DNA of 54,076 nt from Cryobacterium glucosi. GTDB taxonomy: Bacteria; Actinomycetota; Actinomycetes; Actinomycetales; Microbacteriaceae. Below the pieces are notes generated by a model that saw nothing but the letters and a program-made list of their open reading frames with translations, had not been told where the DNA came from and made no database searches. The translations under genes were made by a program, and so were the position numbers. Shown one piece after another: positions 9,575 to 18,387 of the stretch. The stretch covers positions 1 to 54,076 of the forward strand of contig NZ_SOFS01000008.1 in assembly GCF_004402235.1 (NCBI RefSeq). The letters run 5' to 3'. The first letter of the stretch is position 1; each line of letters opens with the position of its first letter.

Positions 9575-10572
9575 TGCGCGTGGGCACGGGCGCTGCGGCG
9601 CACGCGGTTGAGCTGACCTGGGCCGGCATCGGGGCCCCGATCCTGATGGCCGTGCTGCAACTCGCGCTCTTCGTCTTCCTGGCCCCGCTGTTGATCGGCG
9701 TGATCCGCCAGGTGCGCGCCCGGCTCGAGGGCCGCGCGGGGGCCGGAATCTGGCAGCCCTGGCGCGACGTGCGGAAGCTCCTCGCCAAGGAGCCTGTGCA
9801 CGCGGCGGACTCGAGCTGGATGCTGTCGGTCGGCCCGATCGTGCTGCTCGTCTCGAGCCTGCTGCTCTGCGTGCTGCTCCCCCTCGTCGGCACCCTCGCG
9901 CTCCCGCTCATCCCGAGCGACCTCTTCGTGATCGTCTCTGTCATGCTGATCGGCGTCGTCGCGCTCGCCCTCGTCGGGCTCGACGGCGGCACCGCGTTCG
10001 GCGGGATGGGCTCGAGCAGGCACATGACGGTCGCCGCCCTCGTCGAGCCGACCCTGCTCCTCTCGATCTACGCCCTCTCGATCCCGGCGGGCAGTTCGAC
10101 GCTGTCGCTGATCGTGCAGACCCGGCTCCAGACGCCCGCCGTGATCATCTCCCCCGTGAGCCTGCTCGCGATGGTCGCCCTCGCGATCGCGATCATGGCC
10201 GAGACGAGCCGGCTGCCCATCGACAACCCCTCGACGCACCTCGAACTCACGATGCTGCACGAGGCCATGGTGCTCGAAAGCTCCGGGCGCGACCTGGCCT
10301 GGCTCGAACTGGGCTCCTGGCTCAAGCTCGCCGCCCTGCTCGGCCTGCTCGGCAACCTCATCGTGCCGTGGGGCGTCCTCACCGACTTCACCGTGCCCGG
10401 TCTCCTCCTCGGCGCCGTCGCAGTCGCCGCCAAGGTGCTCGCCCTGGGCACCGCGCTGAGCGTCGGCGAGGTCTTCCTCGCCAAGGCGCGCCTGTTCAGC
10501 GTGCCCGAGCTGCTCGCGGGGTCGTTCGCCCTCGCCCTGCTCGCCGTCACCGCCTCCTACCTGGTCGCTTAG
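9571..10572 (+). CDS. hyfC: HyfC/HycD (NuoH-like) membrane subunit
   Basis: 333 aa with about eight membrane helices. QPWRDVRKLLAKEP matches the conserved QPxxDxxKLLxKE loop of NuoH/HycD, and AETSRLPIDNPSTHLELTMLHEAMVLE is the second signature loop that faces the large-subunit cavity. It anchors the hydrophilic arm and couples electron transfer to ion movement. The start is GTG 9571 or ATG 9574; the stop of hyfB overlaps both. The match corresponds to Rv0084 (hycD). Confidence 0.92.
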   Translation: MMRVGTGAAAHAVELTWAGIGAPILMAVLQLALFVFLAPLLIGVIRQVRARLEGRAGAGIWQPWRDVRKLLAKEPVHAADSSWMLSVGPIVLLVSSLLLCVLLPLVGTLALPLIPSDLFVIVSVMLIGVVALALVGLDGGTAFGGMGSSRHMTVAALVEPTLLLSIYALSIPAGSSTLSLIVQTRLQTPAVIISPVSLLAMVALAIAIMAETSRLPIDNPSTHLELTMLHEAMVLESSGRDLAWLELGSWLKLAALLGLLGNLIVPWGVLTDFTVPGLLLGAVAVAAKVLALGTALSVGEVFLAKARLFSVPELLAGSFALALLAVTASYLVA

Positions 10573-10580
10573 GAGCATCC

Positions 10581-11237
10581 GTGTTCGAAACCACCTACCC
10601 GCAACTCATCGGCCTCTGCACCGGCACGCTGCTGCTCACGAGCGCGCTGATGGTCTGGCGGCACTCGATGCTCGCCTCGATCCGCCTGCTCGCCGTACAG
10701 GGCCTCGCCCTGGCCGCGCTCGTCGCCGTGATCGGCGTGCAGAAGGGCGAGCTCGAGGTCATCCTCGTCGCCGTGCTCGTGCTGCTCGTCAAGGGCCTCG
10801 GCCTGCCGTGGGTGCTCGCCCACGAGTCGAAGGCGACGACCCGAACGGATGAGGCCCCGCGCCTGAACCCGACGGCCTCGCTCCTGACAGTGGCCCTGCT
10901 CACGATCCTCGCCTATGTGGTCTCCAGCCGGGTGCTGGCCAGGGACACGAGCGTGTCCGCGCACGCCGCGCCGATCGGGCTCGCCATGGTGCTGATCGGC
11001 TTCCTGCTGCTCGTCACCCGGAGGCAGGCGCGGTCGCAGCTGATCGGCTTCCTCGTGCTCGACAACGGCATCGCGACCGTCGCCTTCCTGACGAGCGGCG
11101 GCGTCCCGCTCGTGCTCGAGCTCGGCATCTCCCTCGACGTGCTCCTCGTCGTGATGATCCTCTACGTCTTCGCGGGGCGGATGCACAACAAGTTCGGCAA
11201 TACGGACATCGACCAGCTGAGAAAGTTGCATGACTGA
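10581..11237 (+). CDS. hyfE: HyfE-like (NuoK-related) membrane subunit
   Basis: 218 aa, almost entirely membrane helices. The C-terminal third (AMVLIGFLLLVTRRQARSQL..VLDNGIATVAF..ELGISLDVLLVV) is the NuoK/HyfE region. Start GTG 10581 is fixed by AGGAG at 10571-10575 with 5-base spacing. This is the only gene of the operon with its own clear spacer and strong Shine-Dalgarno. The stop overlaps the next ATG as TGATG. It corresponds to Rv0085 (hycP). Confidence 0.87.
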   Translation: MFETTYPQLIGLCTGTLLLTSALMVWRHSMLASIRLLAVQGLALAALVAVIGVQKGELEVILVAVLVLLVKGLGLPWVLAHESKATTRTDEAPRLNPTASLLTVALLTILAYVVSSRVLARDTSVSAHAAPIGLAMVLIGFLLLVTRRQARSQLIGFLVLDNGIATVAFLTSGGVPLVLELGISLDVLLVVMILYVFAGRMHNKFGNTDIDQLRKLHD

Positions 11238-12955
11238 TGGCCCCGTCCCTGTCCTTCGCACTCTGGACCCCGCTCGCCCTCCCGGTGCTGTTCGCGCTCC
11301 TGAGCCTCACGGTGCCGTCCCCGCGGCTGCGCCGGCTCGGTCCGATCGCCTCGAGCCTGGCCGTGCTCGCCTCCGGGGTGATCCTCGTCGTCGCCGCGCT
11401 GCACGACCAGGTGCCGACTCTCGGCGGCGTGCTCCGCGCCGACGCCCTCTCGGCCTACCTGCTCACGGTCGTCGGAGCCATCGGCCTCGTCTCGACCTGG
11501 GGCGGACTCGGCGGCGGCGGCCACTCCCAGACTCCCGCGCGCTGGGCGGGCTCCTACGACGGCCTGATCTCGGTGTTCCTCGCCGCCATGTCACTCGCCG
11601 TCGTCGCTGACAACATCGGCCTGATGTGGGCCTCGATCGAGGCGACGACGATCACCACCGCGTTCCTGGTCGGCGCGCACCGCACCGGCAAGTCCCTCGA
11701 GGCCTCCTGGAAGTACGTGATCCTCGGCTCCGTCGGCGTCGCGATCGCCCTGCTCGGCATCCTGCTGATTTACGCAGCCTCCCGGGCCACCGGCGAGGCG
11801 ACGCTGTCCTGGCTCGTGCTCAGCCAGCCGGGCCTGCCCCTCGACCCCGCACTCGTCCGTGCCGGCGGCGCCCTCGCTGTGCTCGGCTTCGCGACCAAGG
11901 CCGGCCTCGCACCGATGCACAGCTGGTTGCCGGATGCCCACAGCCAGGCGCCCGCGCCGGTGTCCGGCCTGATGAGCGGCGTGCTGCTTGCGGTCGCCCT
12001 GTACGCGATCCTGCGGGTGCAGACCATCACGGACGCCGTGATCGGCCCGGACTTCCTCCGGGCGATGCTGAGCGTGGCCGGCCTGCTCTCCCTGTTCGTC
12101 GCCGCCGCCCTGCTCATCCGCCAGCGCGACTTCAAGCGGATGCTCGCATACTCGAGCATCGAGCACATGGGCCTGATGGCGATCGGCGCCGCGGTCGGCG
12201 CCGCCGCCCTGCCGGCCGTGCTGCTCTACATGCTCGGCCACGGACTCGTGAAGGCGACGCTCTTCGTCGTCTCCGGCCGGATCCTCGAGGTAGAGGGCAC
12301 ACCGACGATCGCCAACGTCCGGGCGCTGCTCGTGCGCCGCCCGGGGCTGGCGATCCCGTGGCTCGTCGCGATGGCGGCGCTCGTCGGATTTCCGCCCTTC
12401 AGCATCTTCTTCTCCGAGGTGGGCATCATCCTCGCCGGCTGGTCCGCAGGCATGGGCGTCGTCGTCGGCATCGCCCTTGTCCTCCTGCTCGTGATCTTCG
12501 CGAGCCTCACCCGGCTCACCGTCGCGCTCACCATCGGTTCCCCGCACGACGCCCTCGACCACACCCCGCCGATCCTGCCGAAGCAGGTGACCCCGCGCGC
12601 GACCGCGCCGGGGGACGAATCGGACGCGGACCGCGAAGCCACGGTCCTGTCCCGCCGCGAGGCGGAGGCAGGGATCGACGGTGCCGGAGTCGTGAACGGT
12701 GTCGCTCACGTCGCTGACGGCGGGAGCGGTCCTGAACCGTTCCCGATGACCTCCAACATCCGCGTGGCCGCTCCGTTCCCCGACACCGTCGCCGTGACCG
12801 TCGTCGACGTCGTCGTCGCGCCGGACCGCTCGACCCACGGCCCGCTGCTCCCCCTCGTGCTCGCCCTCGCCACCTGCGCCGTCGTTCCCTTCATCGCGAA
12901 CCCGGTCGGCGTGCTGCTCGTGCGCGCCGCCGCCGTACTGGGAGGAGCCCACTGA
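11237..12955 (+). CDS. hyfF: HyfF-like (NuoN/L-like) proton-translocating subunit
   Basis: 572 aa. The antiporter signature HSWLPDAHSQAPAPVSGLMSGVLL and the RDFKRMLAYSSIEHMGL/GHGLVKATLF pair are present. It is a second paralogous pumping subunit beside HyfB. Between residues about 435 and 525 a hydrophilic Pro/Ala/Asp/Glu-rich stretch interrupts the membrane domain before one last helix (LLPLVLALATCAVVPFIANP); that insertion is low-complexity. TGATG overlaps join it to both neighbours. It corresponds to Rv0086 (hycQ). Confidence 0.9.
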   Translation: MAPSLSFALWTPLALPVLFALLSLTVPSPRLRRLGPIASSLAVLASGVILVVAALHDQVPTLGGVLRADALSAYLLTVVGAIGLVSTWGGLGGGGHSQTPARWAGSYDGLISVFLAAMSLAVVADNIGLMWASIEATTITTAFLVGAHRTGKSLEASWKYVILGSVGVAIALLGILLIYAASRATGEATLSWLVLSQPGLPLDPALVRAGGALAVLGFATKAGLAPMHSWLPDAHSQAPAPVSGLMSGVLLAVALYAILRVQTITDAVIGPDFLRAMLSVAGLLSLFVAAALLIRQRDFKRMLAYSSIEHMGLMAIGAAVGAAALPAVLLYMLGHGLVKATLFVVSGRILEVEGTPTIANVRALLVRRPGLAIPWLVAMAALVGFPPFSIFFSEVGIILAGWSAGMGVVVGIALVLLLVIFASLTRLTVALTIGSPHDALDHTPPILPKQVTPRATAPGDESDADREATVLSRREAEAGIDGAGVVNGVAHVADGGSGPEPFPMTSNIRVAAPFPDTVAVTVVDVVVAPDRSTHGPLLPLVLALATCAVVPFIANPVGVLLVRAAAVLGGAH

Positions 12956-14532
12956 TGACCAACCGCGACACGCCTGACCTGAATTCGGCGACGCCCGGCC
13001 CACCGATCCCCCACGCACCGGTCCCCCACGCTCCGGTCATGCCGGCGGCCCCGGCCCGGCCCGAGATCCGGGTGCTCGTCCGCGACCGGCTGCGGCAGGA
13101 GGCATCCGCCCTGCTGGACAGCGGCAACCGGCTCGCGATGATCGCCTGCCATGACGACGGAGACGCCCTGCGCGTCGTCTACTCGTTCGCGGGCGTCTTT
13201 CCCCGCCGGCAGGTCGACCTCGTCGTTCCGGTGCCGTACACCGACGCCTGGGTGCCGAGCATCGCCGACCTGTCCTACCCGGCCGGCAACTTCGAGCGCG
13301 GGATGCGGGACCTGTACGGCGTACGCCCGGCCGACCACCCGCAGCCGTACCGGCTCGTGCGGCACGGGCACTGGCCGCGCGGCTGGTACCCGATGCGCCG
13401 CGGCGCGCGGGTGACCCCCCGGTTCGAGCCGGACGTCGAGTCCTTCCCCTTCGTCGAGGTCGAGGGACCCGGCGTCTACGAGATCGCCGTCGGCCCGATC
13501 CACGCCGGGATCATCGACCCCGGCCACTTCCGGTTCTCCGTCGTCGGCGAGACGATCGTGCGCATGGAGGCCCGCCAGTGGTACATGCACCGCGGCGTCG
13601 AGCGGCTCTTCGAGGGCCGCAGGCCGGCAGACGGCCTCGAGCTCGCCGAGCAGGTCACCGGGGACACCGTCGTCGGGCACTCCCTCGCATACTGCATGGC
13701 CGTCGAGGCCGCGGCGGGCATCGAGGTCCGCGAGACCGACCGGCTGCTGCGCGCCCTCCTGCTCGAACTCGAGCGGATCTACAACCACGTCTCCGACCTC
13801 GGCTCGCTCGCGAACGACGTCGGCTTCGGGATCGTGCATTCGCACACCCAGCGGCTGCGTGAGACGCTCCTGCGACTCAACAAGACCGTCACGGGCCAGC
13901 GCTTCCTGCGCGGCGGCTTGCGGATCGGGGGCGCCCGGGTGCTCAGCCTGCCGGACCCCGAGGTGCTCCGCGGCGTGGCCGCAGACATGCAGGAGATCAT
14001 CGCGATCACCCTCGGCCACGCGATCGTGCGCGACCGGTTCACCGGAACGGCGCCGCTGTCCGGGGCCCAGGCCCGCGCGATCGGCACCCTCGGTTACGTC
14101 GCGAGGGCGTCGGGGATCGACGCGGACTCCCGCAGGGACCACCCGTTCGTCGACCTCGGCCCGGCGTTCCACGTCGTCACCGAGACCGGCGGGGACGTGC
14201 TCGCCCGGTACCGGGTGCGCGCGGGCGAATTCGCGGTCTCGATGGCCGTGGTCATCGACCTCGTGGCGCGCCTCGGCGAGCACCTCGGCAGCGGCACCTC
14301 GGTCGACCCGGCCGTGCCCGGCACCGGGCTGGCCTTCGTCGAGGGCTGGCGCGGAAGCATCTGCCACCGGGTCGAGCTCGGAGCCGGCGGTGTGCTCAGC
14401 CGGGTCAAGATCGTCGACCCCTCGTTCTTCAACTGGCCGGCGCTGCCCGTCGCGCTCGCGGACACGATCGTGCCCGACTTCCCGCTCGTCAACAAGAGCT
14501 TCAACCAGTCCTACGCAGGCAACGACCTCTGA
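12955..14532 (+). CDS. hyfG: HyfG/HycE-like large subunit (NuoC-NuoD fusion) lacking Ni ligands
   Basis: 525 aa. Residues about 35-150 are a NuoC-like 30 kDa domain (RRQVDLVVPVPY..FERGMRDLYG), and the rest is the NuoD/large-hydrogenase domain (GPIHAGIIDPGHFRF, HRGVERLFEGR). Where true group 4 hydrogenases have RVCGICxxxH, this protein reads QVTGDTVVGH, and where they have DPCxxC it reads DPSFFN. All four Ni-Fe cysteines are therefore replaced (Thr, Thr, Ser, Asn). A hydrogenase function is unlikely; a quinone or other electron-carrier reaction is more likely. A 35-residue Pro/Ala-rich N-terminal tail precedes the domain. It is the last gene of the operon and corresponds to Rv0087 (hycE). Confidence 0.88.
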   Translation: MTNRDTPDLNSATPGPPIPHAPVPHAPVMPAAPARPEIRVLVRDRLRQEASALLDSGNRLAMIACHDDGDALRVVYSFAGVFPRRQVDLVVPVPYTDAWVPSIADLSYPAGNFERGMRDLYGVRPADHPQPYRLVRHGHWPRGWYPMRRGARVTPRFEPDVESFPFVEVEGPGVYEIAVGPIHAGIIDPGHFRFSVVGETIVRMEARQWYMHRGVERLFEGRRPADGLELAEQVTGDTVVGHSLAYCMAVEAAAGIEVRETDRLLRALLLELERIYNHVSDLGSLANDVGFGIVHSHTQRLRETLLRLNKTVTGQRFLRGGLRIGGARVLSLPDPEVLRGVAADMQEIIAITLGHAIVRDRFTGTAPLSGAQARAIGTLGYVARASGIDADSRRDHPFVDLGPAFHVVTETGGDVLARYRVRAGEFAVSMAVVIDLVARLGEHLGSGTSVDPAVPGTGLAFVEGWRGSICHRVELGAGGVLSRVKIVDPSFFNWPALPVALADTIVPDFPLVNKSFNQSYAGNDL

Positions 14533-14562
14533 TACCCGCCCGCCGTCGCGAAGCGGATGCCG

Positions 14563-14904
14563 CTAGCGCTCGTCCTGCTCGATCGTGCGGAGGAGCGCGT
14601 GGGAGTCTTCGAGACTCGCGACCAGCATCCGCTTCGCAACGGTGAGCAGTTCGGCGACGCCGGCGTCACGGACCGCGTAGAAGATGGTGTTGCCCTCACG
14701 GCGGGTGACGACCACGCCGGCGCGGCGCAGCACACCGAGTTGCTGGGAGAGGTTGGAGAGCTCGGAGCCGAGCACCTCCGCGAGGCTGCCGACCGAGCGT
14801 TCGCCGCCGACGAGCTGTTCGAGCACTTGCACGCGCAGCGGATGCCCCAGCGACTTGAACAATTCGGCCTTGAGCTGGGCCATGGGCAATCCGGTCATCG
14901 GCAC
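14563..14904 (-). CDS. ArsR-family regulator resembling M. tuberculosis Rv0081
   Basis: A winged-helix repressor of 113 aa. LKAELFKSLGHPLRVQVLE, SNLSQQLGVLRRAGVVVTRREGN and IFYAV are the ArsR recognition core, and they closely resemble my recollection of Rv0081, the regulator encoded next to Rv0082-0087. No arsenic-type CxC metal site is visible, so the signal is unknown. It is convergent with the Hyf-like operon, not at its head as in M. tuberculosis. A strong promoter with a dyad ends 6 bases before the GTG at 14904, giving a leaderless message. ATG 14898 and ATG 14883 are alternative starts. Confidence 0.9.
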   Translation of the reverse strand: MPMTGLPMAQLKAELFKSLGHPLRVQVLEQLVGGERSVGSLAEVLGSELSNLSQQLGVLRRAGVVVTRREGNTIFYAVRDAGVAELLTVAKRMLVASLEDSHALLRTIEQDER

Positions 14905-14910
14905 CGTTTG

Positions 14911-14939
14911 ATTATATCGCCAATTTATAATGTTCTCAA
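14911..14939 (-). promoter_or_regulatory. promoter and dyad operator of the ArsR gene
   Basis: On the minus strand TTGAGA (14939-14934), a 17-base spacer and TATAAT (14916-14911) form a near-consensus promoter. The -10 hexamer is also one arm of an ATTATA/TATAAT inverted repeat (14911-14916 and 14926-14931), so bound repressor would block polymerase. The start codon GTG 14904 follows the -10 by 6 bases. Confidence 0.8.
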
Positions 14940-14955
14940 ATAGTTGGGGCTGGGC

Positions 14956-14997
14956 ACGGAAAAGGCCCGCCCTGCCGAAGCAGAACGGGCCTTCCGT
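14956..14997. terminator. pnp terminator hairpin
   Basis: ACGGAAAAGGCCCG (14956-14969) pairs with CGGGCCTTCCGT (14986-14997) with a small bulge, and the loop itself contains CTGC-CGAA-GCAG. It lies about 45 bases after the pnp stop on the minus strand and before the ArsR promoter. Confidence 0.8.
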
Positions 14998-15041
14998 CTA
15001 ACCGACTAACCTGGCGAGAGGTTGTCGGCAGAACCCTAAGA

Positions 15042-17324
15042 CTACGCCTCGGTGGACACCGATGCGACCTCGACGACGGATTCGGCGGACGCCGACTCGT
15101 CTTCGAGGACCGGGGCGAGCGACAGCTTGCCACGGTCGTCGATCTTGGTGATCTCGACGAGGACCTTCTGGCCGACTCCGAGCACGTCTTCGACGTTCTC
15201 GACGCGCTTGCCACCGGCGAGCTTGCGGACCTCGCTGATGTGCAGCAGGCCGTCCTTGCCGGGGAGGAGCGAGACGAAGGCGCCGAACGCGGCGATCTTC
15301 ACGACGGTTCCGAGGAACTGCTCGCCGACCTCCGGGTTGGTCGGGTTCGCGATCGCGTTGACCTGGGCACGGGCGGCCTCTGCCGAGGGGCCGTCCACGG
15401 CGCCGATGTACACGGTGCCGTCTTCCTCGATCGAGATGTCTGCGCCGGTCTCGTCCTGGATCGCGTTGATCGTCTTGCCCTTCGGGCCGATCAGCTCTCC
15501 GATCTTGTCGACGGGGATCTGGACGCTGATCACGCGGGGCGCGGTCGGTGCCATCTCGTCGGGCTTGTCGATGGCGGCGTTCAGCACGGCCAGGATGGTC
15601 GTACGAGCATCCTTGGCCTGCGTGAGCGCACCGGCAAGCACAGAGGCGGGGATGCCGTCGAGCTTGGTGTCGAGCTGGATCGCGGTGACGAACTCGCTCG
15701 TGCCTGCGACCTTGAAGTCCATGTCGCCGAGGGCGTCTTCCGCACCGAGGATGTCGGTCAGGGCCGCGTAGCGGGTCTTCCCGTCAACGGTGTCGGAGAT
15801 GAGGCCCATCGCGATGCCCGCGACCGGGGCGCGCAGCGGCACACCGGCGTTGAGCAGGGACAGGGTGGACGCACAGACGGAACCCATCGAGGTCGAGCCG
15901 TTGGAGCTCAGCGCCTCGGAGACCTGACGGATGGCGTACGGGAACTCCTCGCGCGACGGCAGCACGGGGACCAGGGCACGCTCAGCGAGCGCTCCGTGGC
16001 CGATCTCGCGACGCTTCGGCGTGCCGACCCGGCCGGTTTCACCGGTGGAGTACGGCGGGAAGTTGTAGTTGTGCATGTAGCGCTTCTTGGTGACCGGGCT
16101 CAGGGAGTCGATCGTCTGCTCGAGCTTGAGCATGTTCAGCGTCGTGACACCCAGGATCTGGGTCTCGCCGCGCTGGAAGATCGCCGAACCGTGCACGCGG
16201 GGGATGATCGCGACCTCGGCGTCGAGCGGGCGGATGTCCGCAAGCCCACGGCCGTCGATGCGGATGCCCTCGTTGAGCACGCGGGAGCGCACGACGAGCT
16301 TGGTGACCGACTTGTACGCGGCGGAAACCTGGCCTGCTGCGCTCGCGTCGAGCTCGCCGGCTTCGATCTTCGCGGCGATCGCCGTCTTGACGCTCGCCTT
16401 GAGGGCGTCGTCAGCGTTCTGACGGTCGACCTTGTCGGCGATCTGGTAGACGTTCTTCAGCTCGTCATAGGCGAGCGCGGCAACGGCGTCGTAGGTGGCG
16501 GGCACGTACGGCGGGAACACCGGGTAGTTGCCTGTCGGCTTCGCGGCCGCGGCTGCGACCTTCTGCTGCGCCTCGATGAGCTGCTTGATGAAGGGCTTCG
16601 AGGCTTCGATGCCCTCGGCGATGACCTCTTCGTTCGGCTTGATGGCGCCGCCCTGGATCAAGGTCCAGGCGTTGTCGGTGGCTTCGGCCTCGATCATCAT
16701 GATCGCGACGTCTTCGCTGCCATCGGCATCCGTCACAACGCGGCCGGCGACGACCATGCTGAACACGGCCTCTTCAACCTGCGAGTGCTTCGGGAACGCG
16801 ACCCACTGGCCGGAACCGTTCTGGTCGGGGATGAGCGCGACGCGGACGCCACCGATCGGGCCGGAGAACGGCAGGCCGGCGATCTGGGTCGACATCGACG
16901 CGGCGTTGATCGCCAGCACGTCGTAGTACTCGTCCGGCGCGATGGCGAGGACGGTGACGACGACCTGGATCTCGTTGCGGAGTCCGTCGACGAACGACGG
17001 GCGCAGCGGCCGGTCGATCAGGCGGCAGGTGAGGATCGCCTCGGTCGACGGGCGACCTTCGCGACGGAAGAAGCTGCCCGGGATGCGGCCGGCAGCGTAC
17101 ATACGCTCCTCGACATCGATGGTCAGCGGGAAGAAGTCGAAGTTTTCCTTGGGCTGCTTGCTCGCGCTCGTGGCGGACAGCAGCATCGTCTCTTCGTCGA
17201 TGTATGCGGCGGCAGAACCCTGCGCCTGCTGGGCGAGACGGCCGGTCTCGAAGCGGATCGTGCGAGTGCCGTACTTGCCGTTGTCAATAACGGTTTCGGC
17301 GAACGTGATTTCTGGACCCTCCAT
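15042..17324 (-). CDS. pnp: polyribonucleotide nucleotidyltransferase (PNPase)
   Basis: 760 aa. It has two RNase PH-like domains (the second with [18 protein letters not shown] and [23 protein letters not shown], the phosphate/catalytic region), a KH domain ([17 protein letters not shown]) and an S1 domain ([32 protein letters not shown]). It is a phosphorolytic 3'-5' exoribonuclease; actinobacterial orthologues also make ppGpp-related products or poly(A) tails in some reports. The start at 17324 follows AGGAGAG with 9-base spacing. In many actinobacteria it directly follows rpsO; here rpsO lies 12 kb upstream on the same strand. Confidence 0.97.
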   Translation of the reverse strand: MEGPEITFAETVIDNGKYGTRTIRFETGRLAQQAQGSAAAYIDEETMLLSATSASKQPKENFDFFPLTIDVEERMYAAGRIPGSFFRREGRPSTEAILTCRLIDRPLRPSFVDGLRNEIQVVVTVLAIAPDEYYDVLAINAASMSTQIAGLPFSGPIGGVRVALIPDQNGSGQWVAFPKHSQVEEAVFSMVVAGRVVTDADGSEDVAIMMIEAEATDNAWTLIQGGAIKPNEEVIAEGIEASKPFIKQLIEAQQKVAAAAAKPTGNYPVFPPYVPATYDAVAALAYDELKNVYQIADKVDRQNADDALKASVKTAIAAKIEAGELDASAAGQVSAAYKSVTKLVVRSRVLNEGIRIDGRGLADIRPLDAEVAIIPRVHGSAIFQRGETQILGVTTLNMLKLEQTIDSLSPVTKKRYMHNYNFPPYSTGETGRVGTPKRREIGHGALAERALVPVLPSREEFPYAIRQVSEALSSNGSTSMGSVCASTLSLLNAGVPLRAPVAGIAMGLISDTVDGKTRYAALTDILGAEDALGDMDFKVAGTSEFVTAIQLDTKLDGIPASVLAGALTQAKDARTTILAVLNAAIDKPDEMAPTAPRVISVQIPVDKIGELIGPKGKTINAIQDETGADISIEEDGTVYIGAVDGPSAEAARAQVNAIANPTNPEVGEQFLGTVVKIAAFGAFVSLLPGKDGLLHISEVRKLAGGKRVENVEDVLGVGQKVLVEITKIDDRGKLSLAPVLEDESASAESVVEVASVSTEA

Positions 17325-17466
17325 ATGGGGGTTCTCTCCTTTTGTGTTTGCTTCTCGCCATTCCGGCGATGAAGACTTGCGCACCCGTATGGCGCGCAAG
17401 GCGTGCGGACAATCCATAGATTGGCCTCGCCAAGTCTAACAGAGCGCTCTTGCTCCGGATCTGCGC

Positions 17467-18387
17467 TTAAACGGCGGCGTCGAAGACCGGGCCGTCGACG
17501 CAGACGAGGGGACCCTCGACCGCGGGATCCGTGCGGACCGGGGCCGCGCATCCGTGGCAGTAGCCGAGCCCGCACGCCATGTGCGCCTCGAGGGAGGCCT
17601 GCACGGGCACGCCCCATTCGGCGCCGAGTTCTGCGGCGAGCCGGGTGAGGACGCCGGCGCCGCAGACGAAGACGACGTCGGGCGGACCGGCGGCGAACTC
17701 GCGGCGCAGGAGAGCCCCGAGTGCGGGAAGGTCGGCGGTGCCCTCCGCGTCGGTGACCGGGATGAAGCGCGCACCGAGTTCGGCGCATTCGGCGGAGCCG
17801 ATGAGGCTCCCCCTGGTGCGTCCGCTCGCGACGAGCGTCGCCTCGATGCCGCGGGCCGCCGCATCCTCGACCGAACCCATCACGGCGCACACGCCGACGC
17901 CGCGGCCGATCATCAGTGCCCGGCGGGTTCCGGACGGGAACTCGAAGCCGCGGCCGAGCGGCCCGGTCACGAGCAGCCGCTGCCCCGGGTTGACCGCGGC
18001 GAGTGCGGTCGTGCCGCGGCCGGCGACGCCGTAGATGACCTCGATCGTGCCTCGCTCGGGGTTCCGGCGGTGGATCGCCATCGGGCGTGGCAGCAGGATC
18101 CGCTCTCCACCGTGCGGCGGGACCGTGATCATCAGGAACTGCCCGGCGAGCGCGGTTGCCGCGATCGTGCCGCAGGACAGGGTGAGCCGGTGGTAGCGCT
18201 CGCGCACGACCTCGTGATTGACAACCGTCGCCTCGTCCCAGACCGGCTCGGGGCGCGGCCCGGCCTCTGCGGGGCGCACGGACAACAGGCCGTCGAGGGC
18301 TGCGGCATCCGCTGCGGCGAAGGCGGCCTGCCTGGCGAGCGCCGCCCGGGTCTCCGCAGCGGTCGGCGGGGTCTTCATCGGGCTCAT
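17467..18387 (-). CDS. pyrK: dihydroorotate dehydrogenase electron-transfer subunit (PyrK-like)
   Basis: 306 aa. The FAD-binding part shows LLPRPMAIHR (RxYS/T-like region) and GQRLLVTGPLGRGFEF; the NAD part shows ALMIGRGVGVCAVMG. The C-terminal [2Fe-2S] ligands are MACGLGYCHGC (Cys-x4-Cys-x2-Cys) and LVCVDG. It passes electrons from the class 1B PyrD to NAD+. A 70-residue Ala-rich N-terminal extension is longer than usual. Start ATG 18387 overlaps the pyrD stop as ATGA. Confidence 0.88.
   Translation of the reverse strand: MSPMKTPPTAAETRAALARQAAFAAADAAALDGLLSVRPAEAGPRPEPVWDEATVVNHEVVRERYHRLTLSCGTIAATALAGQFLMITVPPHGGERILLPRPMAIHRRNPERGTIEVIYGVAGRGTTALAAVNPGQRLLVTGPLGRGFEFPSGTRRALMIGRGVGVCAVMGSVEDAAARGIEATLVASGRTRGSLIGSAECAELGARFIPVTDAEGTADLPALGALLRREFAAGPPDVVFVCGAGVLTRLAAELGAEWGVPVQASLEAHMACGLGYCHGCAAPVRTDPAVEGPLVCVDGPVFDAAV

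Noticed and set aside
7074..14532. Active formate hydrogenlyase or [NiFe] hydrogenase
   Set aside because: The large subunit lacks both CxxC motifs, and no maturation genes or formate dehydrogenase are present.
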